A stretch of 64,000 nt of DNA from Herbaspirillum rhizosphaerae (GTDB lineage: Bacteria; Pseudomonadota; Gammaproteobacteria; Burkholderiales; Burkholderiaceae_D), in assembly GCF_001189965.1 (NCBI RefSeq), contig NZ_LFLU01000019.1:1-64000 (forward strand), read 5' to 3'. Position numbers and translations under genes: made by a program. Below the pieces are notes generated by a model, which was given only the letters and a program-made list of their open reading frames with translations, did no database searches and had not been told where the DNA came from. Below are positions 37,692 to 48,343 of this stretch, one piece after another. How positions within the stretch are numbered: the stretch's first letter is position 1; the number at the start of each line of letters is the position of its first letter.

Positions 37692-38627
37692 CTACGTCGG
37701 CGTCGCTGCCTTTGGCGATGCCGGCAGCCCGGCAACCGGCGCAAGCGCGGCGATAAAAGCCTGCACAAACTGATCGACCATCACCGAAGCGCCGCGCCGA
37801 TGCATCAGCACCACCGCGGATTGAAAGTCCTCTTCCTTCAGATCGATGAAATGCACGCCGGAGACGGCGATGGCGCGCATGCTGTCTGGCACGATAGCGA
37901 TGCCGAAGTTGGCGTTGACCAGACTCAGCAGCGAGGCCTTGCGTGAAGTGGCGCGCGCCGGCTTGGGAAAGAAGCCATGCGCAATGCAACGCTCCGCCAC
38001 CAGATAACTCAGGCCGCCGCGATCGCGATGCGGCGTCGACACGAACAGCTCGTCGCGCAAGGCGGCGATGTCGATGACGCTGTGCTGCGCCAGCGGATGC
38101 TGCAAGGACACCGCGACCACCAGCTTTTCCTGAAACAGGGTGACGGTTTCCAGATGCGGATGCTTGCGCAGGATGGGGACGCGGGCCAGGCCGAGATCGG
38201 CGCGCCCTTCTTCGATTTCCAGCGCCTGATGTTCCGACGAAGCTTGCGAGATCTCCAGCGTGACGCCGGGAAAACCTTCCAATACCGTATTCAGACACGG
38301 CCCCAGCGGCGGCGACAGCGGCACCGAGCTGGAGTGCAGCAGGCGAATCGCGCCGCGCTCGCCCTTGTCGATGTAGCGCGCCTGCGAAATGGCGTGCTCC
38401 AGGTCTTCCAGGATCTTGCGGGCCTTGTCGTAGAACTCCTGCCCGGCCGACGTCAGTTCAACCTGCTTGGCGTCGCGCCGCAGCAGCACGACGTCCATGT
38501 CCGATTCCAGCTCCTTGATCTGCCGGCTCAGCGCAGACTGGGCAATGTACAGGCGCTCGGAAGCGCGCGTGTAACTGCCGGCGGCGACTATCTCGACAAA
38601 ATACCTGAGCTGTTTGAATGAAATCAT
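37692..38627 (-). CDS. LysR-family regulator, CbbR/NAC-like group
   Basis: The 311-residue protein begins MISFKQLRYFVEIVAAGSYT, with helix-turn-helix ASERLYIAQSALSRQIKELE and an effector domain to about 290. A longer frame upstream adds 39 residues without similarity, so the ATG at 38627 is used. It is convergent with sseA (15-bp gap) and divergent from a tiny membrane ORF. Target and inducer are unknown. Confidence 0.88.
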   Translation of the reverse strand: MISFKQLRYFVEIVAAGSYTRASERLYIAQSALSRQIKELESDMDVVLLRRDAKQVELTSAGQEFYDKARKILEDLEHAISQARYIDKGERGAIRLLHSSSVPLSPPLGPCLNTVLEGFPGVTLEISQASSEHQALEIEEGRADLGLARVPILRKHPHLETVTLFQEKLVVAVSLQHPLAQHSVIDIAALRDELFVSTPHRDRGGLSYLVAERCIAHGFFPKPARATSRKASLLSLVNANFGIAIVPDSMRAIAVSGVHFIDLKEEDFQSAVVLMHRRGASVMVDQFVQAFIAALAPVAGLPASPKAATPT

Positions 38628-38784
38628 CGTGCCCGCATTGTGAACCGATCCCGCGCCTGCCGCTATGCCGTTTTGAGATAACAGCCGGGCACATTTGATA
38701 TTGGCGTAGCCGCCGCCGGCGGGACTACAGTAACGGCACGCCATCCCGGCAAGAGCTTAGGAAAAAGACAAGAAAGGGACTATC

Positions 38785-38898
38785 GTGTTTGAAACATTGC
38801 TTGTTACGCTCGGCTTCTTCGGCCTGGTCATCAGCGTGGTCGTCAAGCTGATGTGCCGCCCTGTCAAACCCCGCTCCGGCCACACGGCGAAGCGCTGA
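38785..38898 (+). CDS. Candidate 37-residue membrane protein
   Basis: A GTG at 38785 lies six bases after AAAGGGA, a fair Shine-Dalgarno. The product begins (f)MFETLLVTLGFFGLVISVVV, a single hydrophobic helix, and ends with a basic tail (KLMCRPVKPRSGHTAKR). The architecture, N-out helix and positive C-terminus, is typical of small bacterial membrane proteins. It ends 11 bases before the convergent ZIP transporter stop. Without conservation data it remains a candidate. Confidence 0.45.
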   Translation: MFETLLVTLGFFGLVISVVVKLMCRPVKPRSGHTAKR

Positions 38899-38908
38899 CC
38901 ATCGGTAA

Positions 38909-39703
38909 TCAATGTGCGTGCGCGTGGCTGGTCAACACCAGCACGATCGCTACGCCAAGTGCAATCAGGATGACCTGCGGAATGGTTTCGCGCAGCGTCG
39001 CGCGGCGTTGCATTTGTGGCATCAGATCGCTGACGGCGATGTAGATGAAACCCGATGAGGCGAACACCAGCACATAAGGAATCCATTCCATGCCGCGCTC
39101 CAGCGTGAAGTAGCCCAGCACGCCGCCCAGCACTGCCATCAGGCTGCAGATCAGGTTGTAGACATAGGCGCGGGTGCGCGAGAAGCCGGCATTGAGCAGC
39201 ACGATGAAGTCGCCGATTTCCTGCGGAATTTCGTGCGCGATGATGGCCAGGCCGGTCACCAGCCCGAGATGCGGATCGGCCAGGAAAGCTGCCGCGATCA
39301 GGATGCCGTCGGTGAAATTATGCAGGCCGTCGCCGACCAGGATCATCCAGCCGGCCTTGCCTGCTTCGTGCTTGTCGTGACCGTGATGATGGCCGTGGCC
39401 GTCTTCTTCGTGATGATGCGAGTGCCGCAGGATGGACAGTTTTTCCAGCAGGAAAAACGCCAGCAGGCCGCCCAGCAGCACCGCGAACAGCTTGTGCGGC
39501 TCGGCCGAGGATTCAAAGGCTTCCGGCAAGGCGTGCAGCAGCGAGGTCGACAGCATGATGCCGACCGACAGGCTGACCAGGCGTTCGACCATCTTCGACA
39601 ACAGCGCAAACGAGAAAATCGCCGCAGCCGTGATGCTGAACACGCCGGCAATCGTCGTGGCAAGCAGGATGGAAATCAGAGTGGAATTAATTTGATGCCC
39701 CAA
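38909..39703 (-). CDS. ZIP-family divalent metal transporter
   Basis: The 264-residue inner-membrane protein has eight predicted helices and the ZIP metal-path motifs HNFTDG in helix 4 and HEIPQEIGDF in helix 5. A cytosolic loop HSHHHEEDGHGHHHGHDKH near residues 93-111 is a His-rich metal sensor or binding loop. It probably imports zinc and perhaps iron or manganese. It lies alone between a small ORF and chpA; no Zur-type operator was recognised. Confidence 0.92.
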   Translation of the reverse strand: MGHQINSTLISILLATTIAGVFSITAAAIFSFALLSKMVERLVSLSVGIMLSTSLLHALPEAFESSAEPHKLFAVLLGGLLAFFLLEKLSILRHSHHHEEDGHGHHHGHDKHEAGKAGWMILVGDGLHNFTDGILIAAAFLADPHLGLVTGLAIIAHEIPQEIGDFIVLLNAGFSRTRAYVYNLICSLMAVLGGVLGYFTLERGMEWIPYVLVFASSGFIYIAVSDLMPQMQRRATLRETIPQVILIALGVAIVLVLTSHAHAH

Positions 39704-39788
39704 TCGTCAGAGATGGCTGCAGCCTTTGTGGCAGAAGGTGACAGGAAGTGGCAGATTAGACCATAGCTGTTTTTTTTCGGCAAATCGC

Positions 39789-42700
39789 TCACGCTCCGGG
39801 AGCGTCCGCCTGCGGCAGCGCCGCGCCGTCGGGCGGCGACGGAAACAGCAGCTCGGCGATTCCGTCCCCCGATTGTTCGCCTTCGTCGCCGATCAGTTGC
39901 CGGATCATTTTCAGCAAGACCTCGTCCTGGTAAGGCTTGCCCAGATATTCGTTGACGCCCAGCTCCATCGCACGCTCGCGGTGCTTGGCAGCGGTCCGCG
40001 AGGTGATCATGATGATGGGCAGCGTGGCGGTGCTGTCCATATCGCGGATATTGCGCGTCAGATCGAAACCGTCCATGCGCGGCATTTCAATATCGATCAG
40101 CGCGATATCGGGGCGCATGTCTTGCAGTTGGTGCAAGGCGTCGACACCATCGGTCGCCAGCACGACATGGTAGCCCTCGCGCGTGAGAAGGCGCTGCATG
40201 ACGCGCCTGACCGTCAGGGAATCGTCGACCACCAGGATGGTCTTTTTGCTGCTGTCCCGGTCCGTCGCGGCCGGTTCAAGCTGACGCAGCACTTTTTGAT
40301 AGCCATGGCGCTGCGCCAGCTGGATCGGATTGAGGATCAGCGCGATGTTGCCGCTGCCCAGCACGGTAGCGCCGACCACGCCGACCATGTGCGCCAGTTG
40401 CGGACCGATGTTCTTGGTCACCACTTCGCGGTTGCCGATGATGCGATCCACCAGAATGGCAAGAAAGTCGTGACCGCTCTTGACCACCAGGATCGGCAAA
40501 GTCTGCTGCGCCGGCACACCCTTGTCTTCGCCCAGCAAAGCAGGCAGGTAGTGCATGGGCAACTTGCGGCCCTGCCAGTCCAGCGTGCCCTCGCGAAACA
40601 GCTCGGCCTGATCGGCCGCTTTCAACTGCAAAACCTGTTCGACCAGCAGCGAGGGAATGCCGTAAGTCTGCGCTCCCAACTCCAGCAGCACCACCTGCGT
40701 GACGGCCAGCGACAGAGGCAAGTGAATGATGAAGGTCGCGCCTTTGCCGGCGACGGTATCGATACTGATGCGACCGCCCAGTGAGGCAATCTCGGAACGC
40801 ACCACGTCCATGCCGACGCCGCGCCCTGCGATCGCCGTCACGTCGGCGCTGGTGGTAAATCCCGGCTGAAAAATGAGACCAGTCAGTTCCGCATCCGACA
40901 GTTGCTGAGCGGGATCAATCAGACCGAGGCGCACTGCCTTTTCCTGGATGCGCGCCAGATTGAGTCCCTGGCCGTCGTCGGACAGGCGAATCATGACTTC
41001 GTAGCCTTCTTGCCGGACCTCCAGCGACAGATGTCCGACCGCCGGCTTGCCGCTTTGGCGCCGCTGCGCGGCAGTTTCAATGCCGTGCACCGCAGCGTTT
41101 CTCAGCAGGTGTTCGAACGGCCCGACCATTTTTTCCAGGATGCTGCGATCCAGCTCGACGGCACTTCCGACAATCTCCAGCTCAAGCTCCTTGCCGGTTT
41201 CCTTCGCCATCTGACGCACCAGCCGGTGCAGCCGCTCTTCCACGCCGCGAAACTGCACCATGCGCGCCTGCATCAGTTCCTGCTGCATTTCGCGCGTCAG
41301 CCTGGCTTGCTGCGTCAGGCTGTTCTGCGTGTGATCGACGGTCTCCAGCAGGTTCTTTTGCAGAGAAGCGACGTCGTTGACGCTCTCGGCCAGCATCCGC
41401 GTCATTTCCTGCAGATGGGTAAAGCGGTCGAACTCCAGCGGGTCGAAATGCTGATTCTGCGGCTGCCGCTGATTGGAAGCGGCAATCTGGATCTCGGCCT
41501 GAATTTCCACCTCGCGCAACTGCGTCGTCAGGCGCGCGACGTTGCTGCCCAGGTCGGCCAGATGTTGCCGCAGGACGTTGACTTCCGATTCCAGCCCCGA
41601 GCGCGAAATGGAAATCTCACCGGCCTGATTGAGCAGGCTGTCGAGAATGCCGGCGCGAATACGCACCAGCGGCGCAGCGATGATGTTTTTACCGGCATCG
41701 GTGTCGGCCGGCGCGGCGGACTCGACGCCCGGTGCGACGATCTGAGGTCCCGGCTTTGCATTGGCATGACTGGATTGCTCGTTCGCCACGGGAGCCGGCG
41801 ACGGCGGCAACGCTTGCGGCACGGATAGCGGCGCCGGTGTCGGCGCTGTCTCCAGCGCTTCAAACAGGAGCAAGCCGTGATCGTAACGCGCCAGCAAATC
41901 GTCGATTTGCGCAGCGGACGGCATTCCTTCGCGCACCATATCGTCGATGCAGGTTTCGAGTTCGTGCATATGCTGTCCGAGACGCATTGCACCCGCCATG
42001 CGCGCGCTGCCCTTGATCGTATGCAAGGGACGCAGGAGATATTGAATAATCCCGCGATCGTCCGGCGACTTTTGCAGCTTGTACAAACTTTCGCCGATCT
42101 GAGGCAGGAGATCGCGCCCCTCTTCCAGAAAGATTTCCAGCAACTCCTCATCGATCAGATCGATACATGTCTCGGAGCCGCCATCTTCCCGTACTTCAGA
42201 TTTTCCGGACGTCGCGGATTCCTGGTTCCCTGCCGATGGCGGAGCAACAAGAGCAGCATCCTGATGTTGTCGTCCAGGCGCCGGCGCATCCGTGCTCTGC
42301 AACTTCAGGCTGTCCAGCATAGCCTGCAGTTGTTGCTGCAAATCTTCCCGCGCCGGCGGCATCCTGCCGGATGCGAACGCCTGCTGCATGGTTTGCAATT
42401 GCCGCACAAGCTGCAGCAGGCTGGCGCACACATCCGCATCAAGCAACCCTGGGAAGCGCTCCAGAAACTGCATCACATCGTCCAACGCCTGCGCCAACAC
42501 CTGAAGTACCGCAAAGCGTACCGACGCCGAGCTGCTCTTGAGTGAATGCGTCGCCCGCAGCATTTCCGGAGCAATCACGCCGGGCAGGGTACGCTCCCAT
42601 TGTGCGAGATGCGAATACATCGTGTCCAGCAAGGCCGCCGATTCGTCGCAATAAATCTGGTGCAGGCGGAGCGGGATTTCGACATCGCCCAGACGAATGG

Positions 42701-44573
42701 TCGGGACGGATAGCAGCGCATCCTGCGCACTCTGCCTGGCGCTCTCCACTGCAGAGACGATCGCATCGGGACGCCGCCCGGATTTGCCTTTCTCGCGAAT
42801 CTCGTCAACCCACACTGCGACTTCATGCTTCGCATAGTCAAGCAAGGCATAGTCGGCGTCGGTTCCCGGCGCTGCCGCCGTCAACCAGTCGTTCAAGAAA
42901 CTTTCCATCGCCATGGCGCCATCGCTCATGGCGTTCAATCCGACCATACGGCAACTGCCTTTGAGCGTATGGAACCCGCGCCGCAGGACAATAATATGCG
43001 CCATGTCATTGCGCGCATGGCGTGATGCATCCAGGGTCTTGCCCAGCGTGTTCAGGATGTCGTCGGCTTCGGTCAGAAAGATATCGAGCAATTCGAGGTC
43101 AAGATCTTCTTCGGCCGGTTCCAGTACAGCGACACTTTCAACGGCGGCCGGCGATATCTGCTCGACCGGCTTCAATTGCATGGCCGGCGCCAGAACGTCG
43201 CTATCACTGCCCGGATCATCTTCGTGCCTGGCGCGATATGGCATCACGGAAGTATGCCGCATCAGCGGCAAGGACAGGCTTAACGCGGCAAGGTTACGGA
43301 TGGCGCGGCTGATCGCTGGAGATTGCCGGGGCGCCGTCTCATCTTCATCTGCGCCGGGGATTTTTTCGATCCGCTGCATATCGGCGCGCAGCAATTCCGC
43401 CAGCCCATCCAATTTCACCCGATCGGCAGTGGCGGCAAGGTCGCGAATGATGTCGGCGATATCTGCGTGACGGCGCTCGCCGTTGAAACTGCTCTCGATC
43501 AGCGCCTCGGCACGCGTCAACGCGGTCGCCAATTCCGTCAGCGCCGTTTCACGAGGATCCGGAGCAGACGGGGTCATACGCCCGGTGTCAGGCGTGGCGT
43601 CACGCCCATGCTGATAGTCCGCCTGCCGCAAATCAGGCAAGGCGTTGGCATGCTTGATGGCCTGTACAACGACGTTCGACACTGGCGCCAGCGCAACAAA
43701 GAAGACGCCTTCGCGCAACAAGCGTGCATCGCCTTCGAAGGCGCCGCTCACGAGACGCCGCAATTGCAGGTTGATTTGTCCGAGGAATTTTTTTGCGTAT
43801 TGATCGACATGGATCTCGCCGTTGGCGAAGAGCGCAACAGCCGCGCTGACGATGCGCCAGAAACCGGAGTGAGATGAAACCGCGGAAGCATTGCTCACTT
43901 TGCCCACGATACCGGCCATGTCGCGCAAAAGTCGCGCACCGTCGCCCGCGTCCGATGTGCGCAGGTAGCTCAGCAAGGCCTTCTCAAACCCGGTCCGGCA
44001 AGCCGCCAGATCGACTTGCGCCGCAGATGCCGCCTCATCGGCAAACGGAAACCTGAGCTCGCTCTCGCTGACGGCCTGCGGAAAAGCCAGATCGACCGGA
44101 TGGATTCTTTCCTGCCCTGCGGCCGTCAGCAGCGCTTTGTAGGCGCCGAACAAGCACAGGGGATGCGGCGCCAGGCCGTCATCCAGATCCCTCAGATAGT
44201 GCAGCAAGGCTTGACAGGCGTCTCTTGCAGCGCTTCTTGCAACACCTCTTGCAACATCTGCCGCTACCCTTCCCGGACCGCCTTCATGTTGATTATCGAG
44301 CACCCGATCGATGGCATTGACGAAAGCGGCCAGCGGCGACTCTCCGGCAAAGATCAAGGCTTTGTAAATTTTTTGCATGACGGCACGCACCCGCCCGACA
44401 TCTGCCTCCGTCTTTGCATCGTCCAATGCACTGCATGCATCAGCGATCGCTGCAGTCAACCCCGGCGCAAGCAGAATCAGGTTGCCGGGCTCACCATCTG
44501 TATCTACAGCGGTCCCCTCCCGACTGCGGGAGTCGGGAGGGATAGCGCCAGGGGACATCGTTACGTTTGGCAT
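39789..44573 (-). CDS. chpA: Hybrid chemosensory histidine kinase ChpA of the type IV pilus system
   Basis: The 1,594-residue protein has an N-terminal FimL-like region (about 1-480) and three Hpt domains, with phosphorylatable His in HTLKGS (about 534), HSLKSS (about 675) and HTIKGS (about 850). A CheA dimerisation and HATPase core follows (about 960-1290: HLLRNAAVHGIE, LSDDGQGL, GRGVGMDVV). A CheW-like domain (about 1290-1430) and a receiver domain (about 1443-1565) with Asp in LIDIEM and DD near its start complete it. It phosphorylates PilG and PilH to set pilus extension and retraction. Pseudomonas ChpA has more Hpt-like domains. Last gene of pilGHIJ-chpA. Confidence 0.95.
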   Translation of the reverse strand: MPNVTMSPGAIPPDSRSREGTAVDTDGEPGNLILLAPGLTAAIADACSALDDAKTEADVGRVRAVMQKIYKALIFAGESPLAAFVNAIDRVLDNQHEGGPGRVAADVARGVARSAARDACQALLHYLRDLDDGLAPHPLCLFGAYKALLTAAGQERIHPVDLAFPQAVSESELRFPFADEAASAAQVDLAACRTGFEKALLSYLRTSDAGDGARLLRDMAGIVGKVSNASAVSSHSGFWRIVSAAVALFANGEIHVDQYAKKFLGQINLQLRRLVSGAFEGDARLLREGVFFVALAPVSNVVVQAIKHANALPDLRQADYQHGRDATPDTGRMTPSAPDPRETALTELATALTRAEALIESSFNGERRHADIADIIRDLAATADRVKLDGLAELLRADMQRIEKIPGADEDETAPRQSPAISRAIRNLAALSLSLPLMRHTSVMPYRARHEDDPGSDSDVLAPAMQLKPVEQISPAAVESVAVLEPAEEDLDLELLDIFLTEADDILNTLGKTLDASRHARNDMAHIIVLRRGFHTLKGSCRMVGLNAMSDGAMAMESFLNDWLTAAAPGTDADYALLDYAKHEVAVWVDEIREKGKSGRRPDAIVSAVESARQSAQDALLSVPTIRLGDVEIPLRLHQIYCDESAALLDTMYSHLAQWERTLPGVIAPEMLRATHSLKSSSASVRFAVLQVLAQALDDVMQFLERFPGLLDADVCASLLQLVRQLQTMQQAFASGRMPPAREDLQQQLQAMLDSLKLQSTDAPAPGRQHQDAALVAPPSAGNQESATSGKSEVREDGGSETCIDLIDEELLEIFLEEGRDLLPQIGESLYKLQKSPDDRGIIQYLLRPLHTIKGSARMAGAMRLGQHMHELETCIDDMVREGMPSAAQIDDLLARYDHGLLLFEALETAPTPAPLSVPQALPPSPAPVANEQSSHANAKPGPQIVAPGVESAAPADTDAGKNIIAAPLVRIRAGILDSLLNQAGEISISRSGLESEVNVLRQHLADLGSNVARLTTQLREVEIQAEIQIAASNQRQPQNQHFDPLEFDRFTHLQEMTRMLAESVNDVASLQKNLLETVDHTQNSLTQQARLTREMQQELMQARMVQFRGVEERLHRLVRQMAKETGKELELEIVGSAVELDRSILEKMVGPFEHLLRNAAVHGIETAAQRRQSGKPAVGHLSLEVRQEGYEVMIRLSDDGQGLNLARIQEKAVRLGLIDPAQQLSDAELTGLIFQPGFTTSADVTAIAGRGVGMDVVRSEIASLGGRISIDTVAGKGATFIIHLPLSLAVTQVVLLELGAQTYGIPSLLVEQVLQLKAADQAELFREGTLDWQGRKLPMHYLPALLGEDKGVPAQQTLPILVVKSGHDFLAILVDRIIGNREVVTKNIGPQLAHMVGVVGATVLGSGNIALILNPIQLAQRHGYQKVLRQLEPAATDRDSSKKTILVVDDSLTVRRVMQRLLTREGYHVVLATDGVDALHQLQDMRPDIALIDIEMPRMDGFDLTRNIRDMDSTATLPIIMITSRTAAKHRERAMELGVNEYLGKPYQDEVLLKMIRQLIGDEGEQSGDGIAELLFPSPPDGAALPQADAPGA

Positions 44574-44586
44574 TGCGGCGGCGACG

Positions 44587-46800
44587 TCAGGAAATCGTTA
44601 CCCGGAAGCGGGACACCGAGTTCTTGAGCAATTCGGCGAGATCATGCAATTCGTTGAACAACGACACCACTTCGTCGCGGCGTTGCTCGATGCTTTCATT
44701 CTCACTGAGGATGTTTTGAATGTTCTGCGCCAGACTGTTGACCGATGTCGCCTGATTTCCCGTTGACGAAGAAATATCCTGAATCAGCTCCGCCAGTTGG
44801 TTGGACACGCGCCGGATATCCGACAGCGAAGCGCCGGCGGCATCGGACAGCTTGGCGCCTTCGACCACGCCGGCGGTCGATTTTTCCATCGCGGCGACGG
44901 CATCGTGCGTGTCGGTCTGAATCATGCGCACCAGCGCGCCGATCTGACGGGTCGCGGCGCTGGAACGTTCCGCCAGGCGCTGCACTTCCTCCGCCACCAC
45001 TGAAAAGCCGCGTCCCGCCTCCCCTGCGGAAGCTGCCTGGATTGCCGCATTCAGCGCGAGCACATTGGTCTGCTCGGTAATGTCGGAGATCAGTTCCGTG
45101 ATTTCGCCGATCTCCTGGGAGGATTCCCCCAGGCGTTTGATCCGTTTCGATGTTTCCTGAATCTGTTCGCGGATTTCGTTCATGCCCTTGACGGCATCTT
45201 CCACCGCCTTGGCGCCGCGTTCGGCCACCACCACGGAATGCCGCGCGACGTCGGCAGATTTGTTTGCCGATGTCGAGACGTCGGTAATCTGGATCGACAT
45301 TTCGAGCATGGACTGACCGGTTTCGAGGATTCTGCGCGCCTGGGTCTGGCCTGCGGCGGTCAGTTCCTCGGCATTGCTCCGGACCTGATTGGATGCCGCC
45401 GCCACCTGCGAAGCCGTGCGCGTTACCTGGCCGACCAGACCGCGCAAAGCCTCGACGGTGTAGTTGACGGAGTCGGCAATCGCGCCGGTGATGTCTTCCG
45501 ACACGGTGGTATGCACCGTCAGGTCGCCATCGGCCACTTTTTGCAATTCGTTCATCAGACGCAAGATGGCGACCTGATTGATGGCGTTGGTGCGCATGGC
45601 GCGCTCTTCCTGCTGTTGCGCATGCAGCCGTTGCGCTTCCGCTTCCTGGCGCCGCAGCTCGGCTTCTTCGGCATTGCGCCGGCTGCTTTGCAACTGCACC
45701 CAGGCAATGCCGATGCCGCAAATCAGCGCAGTCGCCATGGACAACAGCATGATCCAGAACGTCCAGGAACGCGTCTCCTGCGCCAGCCGGTAGTCGTTTT
45801 GCAAAACGGTGAGATGCTGTTTCAGCGTCTCGTTCTCGAGGAACACCAACTGTTCGGATTGTTTGGCGGCGATGAAGTTTTGCAGATTGCCGAGAATATT
45901 GGCGACCAGCGGCTGATATTCGCCGAATACCTTGCCCAGTTCGTTCAGCTTGTCGCGCACGTCTTTGTCGCGCACCGCGGTCAGGCCGAGAATTTCGCTG
46001 CCGTTCAGGAAGCCGTCGATGATGTCGCGAAAGGTGTTGACGTCTTTGCCGAGCAGGAAGGCGGTTTCGGGGTTGACGCCTTCGGAGGTAAGAAATTCGT
46101 TGGCGCTGCGCCCCAGCCGCAGCGTCAGCAGCACCAGTTGGCCGGCAGCGGCCACCTCGCGCGGAGAATTGCCGCCTTGCGACTGCAGCATGGAAATCTG
46201 TTCGCTCAGATCCAGCAGATTGGGGGAAAGCAAACGCAAGCGCGCCAGCGTGACGCCGAATCCTGTGAGTTCAGGCTGCAGCTTGAGTACGGTAGCGGCC
46301 GCTTTGTCGGTGTGGCTCCAGATCTTCTGGACATCGGCCAGCACCACCCGCATGTCCGGCTCGGGCTTGCGGATGGTGTACCCCTGATACTCGCCGCCCA
46401 GCATCAGTACGTTCATGCCCTGGTTGAATTCCCGGCGGCTTTCGCTCAACTGAGTGAAGGCTTCCCGATTGCCTTGAATGGCGTTGGGCACCGCCTTGCC
46501 TATGCGTTGCGAATGCATGACCAGATCGCTGGTGATATGCGCCTGAAGACTGGCGTGAATGTAGTGTTTGGATCCCAGCCAAAGGAAGAAAAACGTCGAA
46601 ATCAGCGCGAGAATCAGCAACAGCAGCAAGATACGCGTCTGCGCACGCAAAGAGTGCCTGCCGATAAAAGGCAGGCGCGTGTGCTGATAGCGTTGCATGT
46701 ATTTTTCTGCCCTGGAACTGACAGTTGTTGTCACACTCGCCCGTTTCTCCGCAGGCGCAGCCGTTTTGTTTTTTGACAACCGCGGCAGCTTGAATGCCAT
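44587..46800 (-). CDS. pilJ: Methyl-accepting chemoreceptor PilJ
   Basis: The 737-residue receptor has a short cytosolic start, a first membrane helix near 52-71, a periplasmic region of about 280 residues with PilJ-type helical bundles, a second helix near 352-372, a HAMP-like segment and the cytosolic signalling domain with the hairpin tip [20 protein letters not shown] and [20 protein letters not shown]. It feeds surface or pilus tension signals to ChpA through PilI. It lies 13 bases before chpA. Confidence 0.95.
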   Translation of the reverse strand: MAFKLPRLSKNKTAAPAEKRASVTTTVSSRAEKYMQRYQHTRLPFIGRHSLRAQTRILLLLLILALISTFFFLWLGSKHYIHASLQAHITSDLVMHSQRIGKAVPNAIQGNREAFTQLSESRREFNQGMNVLMLGGEYQGYTIRKPEPDMRVVLADVQKIWSHTDKAAATVLKLQPELTGFGVTLARLRLLSPNLLDLSEQISMLQSQGGNSPREVAAAGQLVLLTLRLGRSANEFLTSEGVNPETAFLLGKDVNTFRDIIDGFLNGSEILGLTAVRDKDVRDKLNELGKVFGEYQPLVANILGNLQNFIAAKQSEQLVFLENETLKQHLTVLQNDYRLAQETRSWTFWIMLLSMATALICGIGIAWVQLQSSRRNAEEAELRRQEAEAQRLHAQQQEERAMRTNAINQVAILRLMNELQKVADGDLTVHTTVSEDITGAIADSVNYTVEALRGLVGQVTRTASQVAAASNQVRSNAEELTAAGQTQARRILETGQSMLEMSIQITDVSTSANKSADVARHSVVVAERGAKAVEDAVKGMNEIREQIQETSKRIKRLGESSQEIGEITELISDITEQTNVLALNAAIQAASAGEAGRGFSVVAEEVQRLAERSSAATRQIGALVRMIQTDTHDAVAAMEKSTAGVVEGAKLSDAAGASLSDIRRVSNQLAELIQDISSSTGNQATSVNSLAQNIQNILSENESIEQRRDEVVSLFNELHDLAELLKNSVSRFRVTIS

Positions 46801-46853
46801 AACTCAGACTCCTGATGACCCGCTCGCCAGCGCCAGCGGGATAGAACTTCACG

Positions 46854-47414
46854 TTACAGACCGACCTGCAAAAACCGCGCATCGTTGATGACTGCGGCGA
46901 GGCTGATCTCTACCCACTCCTGCCGGCTGCGATCGAGATAGCGCTTTCCTTTGATGATTTCCGACACGTCACCGCCATCTTCGTCTTCCTGCGGGCTCAT
47001 TTCCTGAAGATGGCGCAAACCGAGCACACGCGACACCACGAATCCGGCGGTGCCGGACAATGCCGCAGAGACGACGATCACGCGATTGTCCTTGCTGCGC
47101 GCCTGCAGTTCGCCGCCAAAGAAGCGATCCAGATCGACCACGCCGATCAGGTTGCCGCGCACATTGGCAAGACCCAGGTACCAATCTTTGGTCAGCGGCA
47201 CTTTGGTCACCGGCATGGGATTGACGATTTCGCTTGCTTCACGCAGGTCAAGCAGATAATGGCGCTCTCCGACGACGACGCCGAGCCGGCTGTCGCGCAT
47301 GCCGATGCCGTCTCGTGCTTCCCCAATACGGTCCAGCAGGCGCGCCTGGAATTCACGCAGGCGACTGCTCTTCCATTGCGCCGGGAGTGAGTTCGCTGCC
47401 TCTTCTTGCATCAT
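46854..47414 (-). CDS. pilI: CheW-like coupling protein PilI
   Basis: The 186-residue protein has one CheW domain (about 35-175), with YLLDLREASEIVNPMPVTKV, WYLGLANVRGNLIGVVDLDR and GFVVSRVLGLR. It links PilJ to ChpA. The start at the first of two adjacent ATG codons has GAGG close upstream; the second ATG has better spacing, so the true start is one of these two. Confidence 0.92.
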   Translation of the reverse strand: MMQEEAANSLPAQWKSSRLREFQARLLDRIGEARDGIGMRDSRLGVVVGERHYLLDLREASEIVNPMPVTKVPLTKDWYLGLANVRGNLIGVVDLDRFFGGELQARSKDNRVIVVSAALSGTAGFVVSRVLGLRHLQEMSPQEDEDGGDVSEIIKGKRYLDRSRQEWVEISLAAVINDARFLQVGL

Positions 47415-47454
47415 CGATCCTCTTCTTCCATCTTGCCGGCGACCGCAAGAGCGC

Positions 47455-47823
47455 TCATTGCACAACGGCTGCGATTTTTACCAGCAGCTCGTCGGCGTCC
47501 ACCGGTTTGACGATATAGTCGCTCGCGCCCTGGCTCAACGCCCAGATGCGATCCGTCTCCTGCCCCTTGATGCTGCACATGATCACCGGAATGTGTTTCA
47601 GATCAGGATCGCGCGCAATCTGCCGCGTAATCTGGAAACCGTTTTTCCCCGGCATGACGATATCCATGAAAATCAACTGCGGCTCGAACAGGCGCATCTT
47701 GTTCAGCGCGACATCGCCGTCATCCGCAGTCTCGACTTCGAATCCCTGTTTAATGAGGATATCCGCCAGCAGGTAACGGTCTGTTGGCGAATCGTCGACG
47801 ACAAGTATTTTCTTTATTTTCAT
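47455..47823 (-). CDS. pilH: Response regulator PilH
   Basis: The 122-residue single-domain receiver has the acidic pair in VVDDSP, the phospho-acceptor Asp in FMDIVMPGKNGFQ, Ser in MCSIKGQETD and Lys in DYIVKPVDADELL. In Pil-Chp systems PilH favours pilus retraction control or acts as phosphate sink. The short start MKIKKILVVDDSP is standard for PilH; upstream extension is not conserved in kind. It lies 34 bases after pilG. Confidence 0.93.
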   Translation of the reverse strand: MKIKKILVVDDSPTDRYLLADILIKQGFEVETADDGDVALNKMRLFEPQLIFMDIVMPGKNGFQITRQIARDPDLKHIPVIMCSIKGQETDRIWALSQGASDYIVKPVDADELLVKIAAVVQ

Positions 47824-47857
47824 TGAGCCCTTGCTCCATGCTTGAAAAATACGCTGA

Positions 47858-48268
47858 TCAGGACGCAATGGCTGGGCGACGCCCTTTCGCATGGGTATTG
47901 ACAGCCTCCAGCAGGCCCGCCTGCGAAAATGGCTTGGTCATGAATGCGGTCGCGCCGACCACTGCGGCGCGTGCCCGATCAAACAGACCGTCCTTGGACG
48001 ACAGCATAATGACCGGAGTTGCATGAAATCTTGCATTTTTTTTAATTAATGCACAAGTCCGGTAACCATCGAGCCTGGGCATCAGAATGTCGCAGAAAAT
48101 CAGATCCGGGCTATTTTCGGTGATTGCTGCAAGCGCATCGAAGCCGTCCGCAACCAGCATGACATGGTGGCCGGCCTGACGCAAAAACAGATCGGCGGAA
48201 CGTCGTATGGTGTCGCTGTCGTCGATGACCAGGATAGTGAGAGGGGCTGGCGGTGCAATATCGGGCAT
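47858..48268 (-). CDS. pilG: Response regulator PilG
   Basis: The 136-residue CheY-like protein has VIDDSDTIRRSADLFLRQAG, Asp in FCDILMPRLDGYR, Ser in LSSKDGLFD and Lys in FMTKPFSQAGLLE. PilG promotes pilus extension through the PilB motor. First gene of the operon; its promoter must lie in 48269-48340. Confidence 0.93.
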   Translation of the reverse strand: MPDIAPPAPLTILVIDDSDTIRRSADLFLRQAGHHVMLVADGFDALAAITENSPDLIFCDILMPRLDGYRTCALIKKNARFHATPVIMLSSKDGLFDRARAAVVGATAFMTKPFSQAGLLEAVNTHAKGRRPAIAS

Positions 48269-48343
48269 TGATGTCCCTCCGGGATAGCACCTGATCAGGG
48301 CTGGTTAGCCGACTATAGCAAAATGTACACAAGCTATAAAACG

